64,000 nt of DNA from Eukaryota sp. TZLM1-RC (taxonomy: Eukaryota > Metamonada: BaSk clade). The notes below the pieces were generated by a model. It did not search any database and had not been told where the DNA came from. It saw nothing but the letters and a program-made list of their open reading frames with translations. The stretch covers positions 744,001-808,000 of the forward strand of contig JAUPSS010000001.1 in NCBI GenBank assembly GCA_040285825.1, read 5' to 3'. Position 1 is the stretch's first letter, and each line of letters begins with the position of its first letter. The translations under genes and the position numbers were made by a program. Below, in pieces: positions 8,842-17,286 of the stretch.

Positions 8842-10759
8842 CACTTCCAACCAAAATTTTAGAATTTCTTTTAATGAATTCTATATATTCGAACTAGTCT
8901 TCATTCCTTGTCCAAATTTCTCAACTCTGAAACACGTCATTGACCAGAGCCTCACTTCCACAAAGCACAAGATCACTTTGTTTGGGGATAGAAGAGTTGT
9001 TCTGGTTAGCACAGAGGATGAATGTGTTCTAAAAAGAGGTACGATTTTTAATTGTAGAATTAAAGGGAAAAATAGAGAAATTACATTAGTTTTGGTTGAG
9101 GAATTCAATCCTGCTCTTGCGTATCCTGTTTGTTTTGCCGAAGAAAAGGCCCATGTTGATTTGGCTCTGCATTACTATGGAAATTTAGTCGAAAATTACA
9201 ATGATCAATTAATCCATTTCCTAATCAATTCCTATGACCTTCCCTCTCTTAGACGAAGATTCAACAATTGTTATAGGCTTGTGTTGTGCATCATATTAGC
9301 TCATGCTTTGAGAGTCGTGAATGCCAATGGTTATGCTCTGAATGGTGAATCCTTTATTAGATTGAATTGTAATTTGCTATGTAATTCTGTCTATTTTTTT
9401 GACGATTTTTTTAATCATGATTTTGATTTTGTTGCAACTAATGAGGTTAAACCGATCGAGTTTTTGGAAAAAGACTGTCTTGAATGTGCGATTGGCCTTG
9501 ATCCTACCACTAACCGTGTTGGTGTCCTCAACATGGCTAATGAGGAACATCCTGGTGGTGGTTATCTCACGGGTGCCAGTGCTCAGGAAGAATCACTTTT
9601 CAGAAGAACAACTCTAGGTGCTGCTTTGGATCCTGAACAGTATGGTGGACAGGTAGTTTCTGGCCAAAGGGTAGCATATCCATGGAAAACAGCTAAAATT
9701 GATGTTGTAGTTACCGAAAATGTGGAAATTTTCAAAACAACGGAAGCTACTGGATGTCAATTGCTTGAAAAACCACAAAGAGTTACCATTATAAGTACTG
9801 CTGCTCCTCAAAATCCACAAAAAAAGGAAGTCGAAAACTTTGGTGAAGACTATGCTCATTTTGATGATTTGCAATTACTATACAAGAGATGGACTTGTGT
9901 CTTTTTAGCTGCCATTAAACACAGAATTACTCATTTAGTGATTTGCCCTCTTGGTTGTGGAGCTTTCAAAAACCCTATTCCTGGTGCAATGACTGTTTTA
10001 TCATTTGTACTTTCCATTTTCCACAAGTTTTTTGATTCAATTATATTTAGTGGATTTGGGGATTGTCTAGCACAATGCCAAGATTTAATTAAATACGATT
10101 TAATTCAAAATTCTCGAAATTTTATGCTTCCATGTCAGGATTTGCTCTTTCCCTGCCAACGTGTTGAAGAAAGAGATCATATTTCAAAATTTCACCATGT
10201 CCCACGTTGCCCCTTTAAAAATTGTAACCAGTTGGCTTCACTATCTCATCGAACATTTTTTCAACATTTTACATCCACAAAATTGTTTCAAAAACCAAGA
10301 TTTTCCTCTATTACTAAAAGTGCTCCTAATATAAACTCTGAACTACCCCAATGTCCTAATCCTTATACCTGCGAGTATTACTATGTGGATCATATGGGAA
10401 AGACCTCCGAGGGAGCCAAGCATTTAAGGGGGTTTAAACATATTTGTCGATATTCAGGATTTTGTAAAGATGTGGAAAACGAGGAACACTGCAGACTATT
10501 TGACCACGTTGAGCTGGAAGTATGTGAACATGGGGTAAGTTGTGAAGGTCTTAAGGATCCTCTTCATCGCTTCACTTTTTCCCATGAACCTATACCAGTG
10601 ATTCCTTATAAGTGCAAGTTTGGCGACAAGTGTGATAGGAAAAACGACCCTTCTTGTTATAGAAAATATGGGCATTGGAATGTCAACCAAGATCCTGAAT
10701 TTGTCAAGAAATCTTTTTTGAAGAAAATTGTCAAAAGTTGTCTCATTCTTGACTTATAA
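8756..10759 (+). CDS. Poly(ADP-ribose) glycohydrolase (microbial-type PARG) with five PBZ-like zinc fingers
   Basis: The macrodomain-type PARG fold carries the family signature GGG-x7-QEE (residues 267-279 of this frame); the second Glu of QEE is the catalytic acid in known PARGs. NMANEEHPGGG precedes it, and LGCGAFKNP (399-407) is the macrodomain ligand loop. Expected activity is hydrolysis of ribose-ribose bonds in poly(ADP-ribose). After the domain come five Cys/His fingers with spacing C-x4-6-C-x7 or more-H-x5-H (from Cys485, 533, 564, 590 and 620). The last one, CKFGDKCDRKN, closely follows the PBZ (PAR-binding zinc finger) consensus but has Cys634 where the first His is expected. The protein could thus bind and cleave the same polymer. 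The first residues of this frame are out of phase with the upstream coiled coil; the true protein probably starts there. A near-identical second copy lies at 40663-42479. Confidence 0.85.
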   Translation: MAKYWLTFHCSNIWSFSKEDQSEIIQSIDTSNQNFRISFNEFYIFELVFIPCPNFSTLKHVIDQSLTSTKHKITLFGDRRVVLVSTEDECVLKRGTIFNCRIKGKNREITLVLVEEFNPALAYPVCFAEEKAHVDLALHYYGNLVENYNDQLIHFLINSYDLPSLRRRFNNCYRLVLCIILAHALRVVNANGYALNGESFIRLNCNLLCNSVYFFDDFFNHDFDFVATNEVKPIEFLEKDCLECAIGLDPTTNRVGVLNMANEEHPGGGYLTGASAQEESLFRRTTLGAALDPEQYGGQVVSGQRVAYPWKTAKIDVVVTENVEIFKTTEATGCQLLEKPQRVTIISTAAPQNPQKKEVENFGEDYAHFDDLQLLYKRWTCVFLAAIKHRITHLVICPLGCGAFKNPIPGAMTVLSFVLSIFHKFFDSIIFSGFGDCLAQCQDLIKYDLIQNSRNFMLPCQDLLFPCQRVEERDHISKFHHVPRCPFKNCNQLASLSHRTFFQHFTSTKLFQKPRFSSITKSAPNINSELPQCPNPYTCEYYYVDHMGKTSEGAKHLRGFKHICRYSGFCKDVENEEHCRLFDHVELEVCEHGVSCEGLKDPLHRFTFSHEPIPVIPYKCKFGDKCDRKNDPSCYRKYGHWNVNQDPEFVKKSFLKKIVKSCLILDL

Positions 10760-10764
10760 ATAAA
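10759..10764 (+). terminator. AATAAA overlapping the PARG stop codon
   Basis: The stop TAA (10757-10759) shares its last A with an AATAAA hexamer. The second PARG copy (stop ending 42479) has the same arrangement, and kinase copies 2 and 3 end in TAATAAA. This suggests a polyadenylation signal at the stop codon and a very short 3' UTR. Confidence 0.45.
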
Positions 10765-10951
10765 GTTTCATTAACGAATTTTTCTCTACTAATGCTAGTG
10801 TCTATTCATCAAGTCTATTGAATTTATGGTGTCAAAATGTTGATTGATTGAATCATCTTGATTGATTGAATCACTTGTAGTTACTTTAACAGCACATCAT
10901 TTTTTACACATACCCAAACAATACTCTTCAGAAAATCAAACCACAAAAACA

Positions 10952-11701
10952 CTATATCTCACAACACCACCCTTTGAATGCCAGACTCGTTCTCTGTTCG
11001 AAATGTTTCTTAGCATCCTCAAGCAACTCGTTAACATTTCCGAAGTGAGGTAAATGTGTAAGTAAAAGATGATTTACTGACGCTTTTTGAGCAATTCTCG
11101 CTGCTTCTGTACTTGTTAAGTGTCCATAAGGCACTGCATCTTGCCAAGGATAGAAGCTCGCCTCGCAAATGAACAAATCTACATCACTAACAAACTCTGC
11201 CAATGTCTCATGATAGGCAGTGTCTCCTGAATAAGCTACTGATTTGGATCCACAAGTAGCCTTAATGGCAAATGATTTAATTGAGTGGATATTTTCATGA
11301 AATTCCAACTCAAATGGACCTATTGTTTTTCGGCTTTGCGGGTCATATGGAACAGTGTCAACAAATGGAGGTTTCTTTAACTTTGACAGTGTATCCTGAT
11401 CATACGATGGGCCATATACTTTGAGTGGAGAATTCACCTTGCCTAGCTGTGTTTCCACTAGCCTAGCGTATTGTAGTGGACCTACGTCAGCAATATGATC
11501 ATGGTGGTAGTGGGAGATGACAACTGCATGCAATTCGGTGTAAGAAACGAAGTGCAACATGTTGGACAATACACCACTACCACAATCAATAAGGACATTG
11601 AAACCATCGTGCTGGAGCAAATAACCAGAGGTAGCGTCATTAGCTTTAGGATATCCTGCCCAGTGGCCTATAACAGTTAGTTTCATGAGGAATTCAATCA
11701 A
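10952..11701 (-). CDS. MBL-fold metallo-hydrolase (YhfI / RNase Z-like group)
   Basis: This 249-residue intact protein has a complete metallo-beta-lactamase fold: HxHxDH as HYHHDH at residues 64-69, a metal-bridging Asp in YSGDTAYH, a further His in GHLTS, and the final His in LLLTHLPHF. The opening KLTVIGHWAGYPKANDATSG block and the overall length fit small bacterial MBL hydrolases of the YhfI type rather than long tRNase Z. The substrate is unknown. A methionine at residue 6 (MKLTVIG) is an alternative start and matches the usual N-terminus of the group. It converges with PARG, with about 190 bases between the genes. A frameshifted copy is at 42682-43432 and an N-terminal fragment at 14706-15005. 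The resemblance to bacterial proteins suggests acquisition by lateral transfer. Confidence 0.88.
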   Translation of the reverse strand: MIEFLMKLTVIGHWAGYPKANDATSGYLLQHDGFNVLIDCGSGVLSNMLHFVSYTELHAVVISHYHHDHIADVGPLQYARLVETQLGKVNSPLKVYGPSYDQDTLSKLKKPPFVDTVPYDPQSRKTIGPFELEFHENIHSIKSFAIKATCGSKSVAYSGDTAYHETLAEFVSDVDLFICEASFYPWQDAVPYGHLTSTEAARIAQKASVNHLLLTHLPHFGNVNELLEDAKKHFEQRTSLAFKGWCCEI

Positions 11702-12230
11702 ACCACTGGTATTTATTTTATGAAAAGACTAATTGAATATAACACCCACTCACACTCGCATTAATATATATAGGATAATGGCATAAACCATTGTAATGGG
11801 ATTTGATATTTTGAGGTACACATACTCTAGGAATTGATCAAATCGCCATCATAGAGTTATCTCTGCTGTGTGGATGTTGGTATAACTACTTTGACAGGAA
11901 AAATTGATATTAGACAGTTGTATTTATAATGGTGATCTTGGGTGTAAAGACATAATTCAAGCTCAGTGAAGCATTGTATGATGTTCAATTATAGAAATTC
12001 AATTTATTAATGAAATAAACATTTAAACAAGCCAGATAAATTCAAACTCAAAATGTACTTTTATTCAACATTCGCATAAATGATGTTTTCAACTAGAGTA
12101 CAGTGACTTATTACAGCAGAATTACAAGATAAAAGGGCTAATAAACGAAATTAATTATGAAACAACGGAATCGATAAGTTCAAAATGGAAATAAATAGGA
12201 AGAAACATTTCTTAAAAGAAAACAGAAGGA
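11702..12230. other. Duplicated intergenic segment upstream of the MBL gene
   Basis: There is no gene. About 11702-12025 recurs nearly unchanged at 15006-15326 and 43433-43753, each time upstream of an MBL copy, so it probably contains the MBL promoter. At the other two sites the segment is followed by a 106-residue Fanzor-like remnant; here it is followed by unrelated sequence leading to the LRR-like pseudogene. Confidence 0.5.
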
Positions 12231-13404
12231 TTATTTATTTTCAGCTACATAGTCACCGAAAATATCAATCAAATCCTTATTCACTGAATACTGAATCCAC
12301 CATGGAAAACAAGATAATTCAACTAAATAATTATTCCTGATTAACTGAACAGATTTAATTAAACCTTGATGAATTAGAGTTGTTGGAGATAGGGGAGAAT
12401 CGAACAAAATTTCCTCAAATTTAGTCAATTGAATGAATTTCATAGAAGGAAAGTTTTGTTCAGTGATAATGGTCGGAATTAAATCATCAATAATCAATTC
12501 CTTCATGTTTGGAGATTTGATTTGATTATTGACAGGAGGTTCTTCTGAAGAAAAAAGCAACTTACAATCTCCGAATAGATTGAGGTACATGAATTTCGCC
12601 TGTTGAAATTCCTTCTGAAATACAATAGCAACTCACCACTAATTCTTTTAATAATGGGAGATAGCTTAAATCATTTACCTCAATGGCATAGTGTTTCAGC
12701 ACTAACCTCACTAGTGAAGTGGGTAATTCTTCTACATCGGATTCAAAATCAAGCTCTAAACATTTAAGACTTGATGAATGTGCCAAATTTATAGCAAACC
12801 TTCACCATATACTGACTCTCCACCAATCTTAACAACCTCAACTACAGGGAAAAATGACAACAATGGTTGATCATAATCAGCTTCCTCATGATCAAAGTCG
12901 TCATAGAAAACATCAAGTTTTTTAATTATAGTATTAATTACGTTGGGACCATGATCATCTTTGGATAATCACAGTCGTAAGTCAGAAATACTTGCACCTA
13001 TATTTAATTCCTGAGGATCTTCTAAAAACAACTTGTTGAGAATTGAATGATCATTGACCAGTTCTTGAGCAAATTGAGCTACTACTTTACTTATTCCACA
13101 TTTGGTGTAAAATTTTGCTTTAACCTGTTGATAATTCTCAAAAAGCTTTTCCAAATAATTTAAATATTCCCAGTAAACAAGCTTGATCAGACCACTGAAC
13201 ATGTTGTACAAGGGGTTTTTTTACTTCAGGAGAGGTGGTGGTCGTTGAAGAACAAGCACGGGGAGCGACCTGACGCCGGCGCTTCTGGGGAGGAGCGAAG
13301 TGGAGTGACCCTAAGAGGATATTGACAAGTGGAAAGAGCAGGGAGACCAAAGAAAATGACTCGATTTGGCTCAAATTGGTAATTAAATACCTGGTGTTAA
13401 GCAA
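12231..13404 (-). pseudogene. Decayed leucine-rich-repeat-like gene
   Basis: Four open stretches follow one another on the minus strand (13404-13138, 13211-12969, 12786-12562, 12590-12231), separated by stops and frame changes. They contain irregular leucine-rich motifs such as LKCLELDF, LPTSLVRLVLKHY and LPLLKELVVSC, as in F-box/FNIP-type or other degenerate LRR proteins of protists. The first stretch contains a basic, locally GC-richer patch (about 13230-13310) that may belong to something else. I do not recognise a family. The gene lies in a segment absent from module 2, so it arrived or was retained only here. Confidence 0.45.
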
Positions 13405-13767
13405 TCTCTACCTGTATGGATAAACAAGCATTTAAAGCAAATTCAGATAAAATTATTAAGATTATTTTTTTCTGTGGGCACAATTTTATCTGGTTTGTCC
13501 CTTGATGTTATACAGAGGTTGAAGCGCATGAATGTGATTGAAGAAGTAGTGAAGAGTGCTTTGGTGTTGGTGCCTTTAGGCTTTTATAATATGAATGGAA
13601 AATAAATTATCTTTATCTCAACTACTTTTGCAACCTAAGGCAACATTAGTGAGGATAAAAAACAGTAGTTCGTTGACAATCTTATGTTTAAATATCGAGC
13701 AAATATCGTAATGATTTGGCCTGATTTGTGAATGACATGCGTTCAGAATTCAGTATGTGAACTTGTG
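13405..13767. other. Intergenic stretch without a gene
   Basis: AT-rich sequence with short stop-filled frames on both strands. I see no RNA gene or repeat here. Confidence 0.5.
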
Positions 13768-14512
13768 TGAGGTGGCATTTTTTGATTGAGCTGATTGGAA
13801 ATGCATAAATTCACATTCTGTTATTCCGAAACCTTTGAGGTTGCAGGTGTTTTATATGGGTGATATTAGTTGAGATAAATTTGAAAAATATACAGATGTT
13901 TGATGACCAAACATCTGTGAACGTCTTTAAAACACGTAAGGTAATTAAACCATATACTTTGACTCAGTTTTGCGTTGTCTATGAAAAGGTGATGCCGTTA
14001 TGCAGATGAACACACGAATGAGAGAGAACACTAAGTTGATTAATAACTGATTCATAATCGAGTATAACGTGATCAGTCGAAATACAAAGAACCCTACTAA
14101 ATCAATTATAATTCAACAACAACCGACGGTGTAGCCTGGAATGCAGGTTAGCTGTTTTTGAGTAGCGAATGTGATGGTTCCTTCTAGTTTATTGAGACTA
14201 ATAATGTCAATAATATATGTTATGTCATTCTGTTCATCTCGACTTCTCGACTTATACCAACAAATGTACATTTGAACTGTGTGTAATGATGTCAAAAAAA
14301 TTACCGTAAAAATTGGACAACTTCTTTTTCTGCCGTGTTCATGTATTGCTCAATGTCTTCAAAAAAAACGGAAAAAAGTGTTGTTGTTCAGCTTAAATTG
14401 ATTTAGTAGATTTCTTCGTGATATTGGTTTATGAATTAATTTTATAAACTCAGAATTCTCTCTTTGTTTCGTGTGTTCATCTGCCTAACGGCATCAAATA
14501 GTTTTCTTCTTG
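13768..14512. repeat. Dispersed repeat R, copy 1 of 3
   Basis: About 745 bp shared with 15665-16409 and 44092-44835. All three copies begin with TGAGGTGGCATTTTTTG and end with TAGTTTTCTTCTTG, and copy 1 has different flanks from the other two, so these may be true ends of a unit. It contains a perfect 11-bp hairpin at 13892-13918 (ACAGATGTTTG, 5-base loop, CAAACATCTGT) and the inverted-repeat element described next. A 60-residue minus-strand open frame in all copies (14113-14295 here) has no recognisable features. Confidence 0.75.
13991..14495. mobile_element. MITE-like segment with terminal inverted repeats
   Basis: GATGCCGTTATGCAGATGAA at the left end is repeated inverted at the right end (ending TTCATCTGCCTAACGGCATC), and weaker complementarity continues to about 75 bp. 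The interior is about 350 bp of non-coding sequence. No convincing target-site duplication is seen. Equivalent segments are 15889-16392 and 44316-44818. All three sit inside the larger repeat R, so independent transposition is not shown. Confidence 0.5.
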
Positions 14513-14705
14513 AAAGAATATGATATGAATATATGAAGTATCCCCCCTTGATGACTCCGAATTGTACAAACGGAAAAAATATGCAAATCCTTTAAAAGAA
14601 TTGAAACATGTTCGCCATGTAGAATACCAAATTTGCCCATTTGCTATATCCTTGTATGGTCGTCTTGGAAAAACTGCTATGAATTTCATTATTATATATA
14701 TATTA

Positions 14706-15005
14706 TTATGATGGGCCATATACTTTGAGTGGAGAATTCACCTTGCCTAGCTGTGTTTCCACTAGCCTAGCGTATTGTAGTGGACCTACGTCAGCAATAT
14801 GATCATGGTGGTAGTGGGAGATGACAACTGCATGCAGTTCGGTGTAAGAAACGAAGTGCAACATGTTGGACAATACACCACTACCACAATCAATAAGAAC
14901 ATTGAAACCATCGTGCTGGAGCAAATAACCAGAGGTAGCGTCATTAGCTTTAGGATATCCTGCCCAGTGGCCTATAACAGTTAGTTTTATGAGGAATTCA
15001 ATCAA
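14706..15005 (-). pseudogene. MBL hydrolase, N-terminal fragment
   Basis: The first 99 codons are nearly identical to the intact gene at 10952-11701, including HYHHDH, and stop abruptly at GPS, where the sequence becomes unrelated at about 14706. It lacks the bridging Asp and the later His ligands, so it cannot be an active enzyme. Its upstream sequence is also duplicated (15006-15326). A segment of 2.7 kb (about 12025-14706) separates it from the full gene's upstream region. Confidence 0.85.
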
Positions 15006-15326
15006 ACCACTGTTATTTATTTTATGAAAAGACTAATTCAATATAACACCCACTCACACTCGCATTAATATATATAGGATAATGGCATAAACCATTCTAA
15101 TGGGTTTTGATATTTTGAGGTACACATACTCTAGGAATTGATCAAATCGCCATCATAGAGTTATCTCTGCTGTGTGGATGTTGGTATAACTACTTTGACA
15201 GGAAAAATTGATATTAGACAGTTGTATTTATAATGGTGATCTTGGGTGTAAAGACATAATTCAAGTTCAGTGAAGCATTGTATGATGTTCAATTATAGAA
15301 ATTCAATTTATTAATGAAATAAACAC

Positions 15327-15647
15327 TTATGAATAAGTTTCATCTTCCAAATATGCTCTACCCAATGCTTTTGTTTGTCTCTCAAAAGTTAGGGCAACCA
15401 ATGGGGTAATGTCTTGTTTGTGATATGATGAGCGGGATGCAAAATGGAATTCTCCTTTATGGGTCATTTTACGAAGAATTTTCTTCTGTAACCTCGATGG
15501 ATAAATTCTCACCTTTTGTGCTTTTATACCTTCGTCTACCCATTTGTCTGCAATTGAAGATATAAATGATTGAGAGCAAGTCATCTGTGAGTTCTTGTTC
15601 TGTTGATTTTTTACTGTCTTTATCGACAACCAAGATTTTTGTTTCAT
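15327..15647 (-). pseudogene. Fanzor/TnpB-type protein remnant (N-terminus plus RuvC-I flank), copy 1
   Basis: This is an open frame of 106 codons. Residues 5-60 or so resemble the N-terminus of Fanzor2/TnpB proteins: SWLSIKTVKNQQNKNSQ, then IKAQKVRIYPSRLQKKILRK, the hallmark RIYPxxxQ-KxLxK start of OrfB/TnpB proteins. After this the family's usual helical region is missing and the frame goes to HKGEFHFA and PLVALTFERQTK. These resemble the strand before RuvC-I and RuvC-I itself, but the DPG with its catalytic Asp is replaced by TFE. I infer an internal deletion derivative. A near-identical copy lies at 43754-44074. Both end next to repeat R, which suggests a shared element, though this is unproven. 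Confidence 0.55.
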
Positions 15648-15664
15648 ATAATATAATTCATATT

Positions 15665-16409
15665 TGAGGTGGCATTTTTTGATTGAGCTGATTGGAAATG
15701 CATAAATTCACATTCTGTTATTCCGAAATCTTTTGAGGTTGCAGGTGTTTTATATGGGTGATATTAGTTGACATAAATTTGAAAAATATACAGATGTTTG
15801 ATGACCAAACATCTGTGAACGTCTTTAAAACACGTAAGGTAATTAAACCATATACTTTGACTCAGTTTTGCGTTGTCTATGAAAAGGTGATGCCGTTATG
15901 CAGATGAACACACGAATGAGAGAGAACACTAAGTTGATTAATAACTGATTCATAATCGAGTATAACGTGATCAGTCGAAATACAAAGAACCCTACTAAAT
16001 CAATTATAATTCAACAACAACCGACGGTGTAGCCTGGAATGCAGGTTAGCTGTTTTTGAGTAGCGAATGTGATGGTTCCTTCTAGTTTATTGAGACTAAT
16101 AATGTCAATAATATATGTTATGTCATTCTGTTCATCTCGACTTTTCGACTTATACCAACAAATGTACATTTGAACTGTGTGTAATGATGTCAAAAAATCA
16201 CCGTAAAAATTGGACAGCTTCTTTTTCTGCCGTGTTCATGTATTGCTCAATGTCCTCAAAAAAAACGGAAAAAAGTGTTGTTGTTTAACTTAAATTGATT
16301 TAGTAGATTTCTTCGTGATATTGGTTTATGAATTAATTTTATAAACTCAGAATTCTCTCTTTGTTTCGTGTGTTCATCTGCCTAACGGCATCAAATAGTT
16401 TTCTTCTTG
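15665..16409. repeat. Dispersed repeat R, copy 2 of 3
   Basis: Nearly identical to 13768-14512, with the hairpin at 15790-15816 and the inverted-repeat segment at 15889-16392. It differs from copy 1 in its flanks: the Fanzor-like remnant lies on the left and a family A retrotransposon end on the right, as for copy 3. Confidence 0.75.
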
Positions 16410-16411
16410 CT

Positions 16412-16790
16412 GGCGAAAAATACAAAATTTTTTAATGCGTGAAACATACTTCTTTTGTTAATGAATATTCACATGCCCAATACATTTTATGTTCATTTGT
16501 TTTTTCCTTGCTTGGGTCTTTGGATAAGGCTGCAATGGTCTCCGTCAAGAATTTTGATGTAGTTGAAAAGGAAAGAACTGGAAGAATTCTCAAGTGTGTT
16601 TACTGGCAAAACCGGATTGTATTATTTATTTTTAAGGGAATGGTGAATTAATTTCTGATTCATTCTGCATTTTTTTGGGAAATATTCTGAATCTTTAGTA
16701 ATTGATTGTTTTGTGGTAGAGGAGGCACACTTTGAGGATATGGAGTTTTAGTTGTGTATTTGATTATTTTATTCTTTATTGGATTAAAAG
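16412..16790 (+). mobile_element. Family A retrotransposon, 5'-truncated 3' end
   Basis: Matches the last 110 codons or so of the family A element (GEKY, HAQYxLCSFVFSLLGSLDKAAM, KERTGRI, YWQNRIV) with several frame breaks, followed by an AT-rich tail. A sister copy is at 44838-45225. Confidence 0.75.
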
Positions 16791-16805
16791 TTATGCATAA
16801 AAGAT

Positions 16806-17286
16806 GGAAATTTTGTGGATTCCTCTCAAGTTGTTGTTGATTTCACTACAGTTGATCCCTTAGCTTTGTTTTATCGCGATGATGTTTTACTTAGTACTAA
16901 TGGCCATTTAAACAAGGCTGAAGATCGTAAGAGAGATAAATATACTGAGATATTAAATGATTTAAATAAGAACCTTTATTCGAAGTTTTCGTTTGTTCCT
17001 TTTGCCTTTTCGATTTTTGGCAACATTGGACAATCCGCCTTGAATTTCATCAATGATTTTGGTAATTTATGTCGTTCAAGTGGTAAAAATTTTGCAGAGA
17101 ATTTATGGAAAAATCGTATCATTTTCGCTTTGTACAGAAGCGTTCCCAAGTACTTGAGTTTAATGATGTCTAAACTTTATAAGGATTCATCAAGAGTTGG
17201 CGTGGAGAATTTAGTTTCTTATGTGTTTAGTTTGTTTTGTTTTTATTTGATTCTTTATAATAAATAAATAAATAAATATAAATATT
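16806..17286 (+). mobile_element. Family B retrotransposon, 5'-truncated 3' end
   Basis: Encodes the restriction-like endonuclease end of family B: SSQVVVDFTTVDP, a conserved KAEDRKRDKY block, and a C-terminal tail ending near VSYVF with a frameshift. The 3' tail is a run of TAAA units. A full-length family B element begins immediately after it in the same orientation, so the two form a head-to-tail pair. Confidence 0.8.

Noticed and set aside
8880-9110. Intron joining the coiled coil to PARG
   Set aside because: The frames overlap and join with a single-base change in an A run; no splice-site pair is needed or seen.
13220-13320. GC-richer patch as a possible rRNA or tRNA fragment
   Set aside because: No A/B boxes or recognisable rRNA motif; it is only a locally GC-richer stretch within a decayed reading frame.
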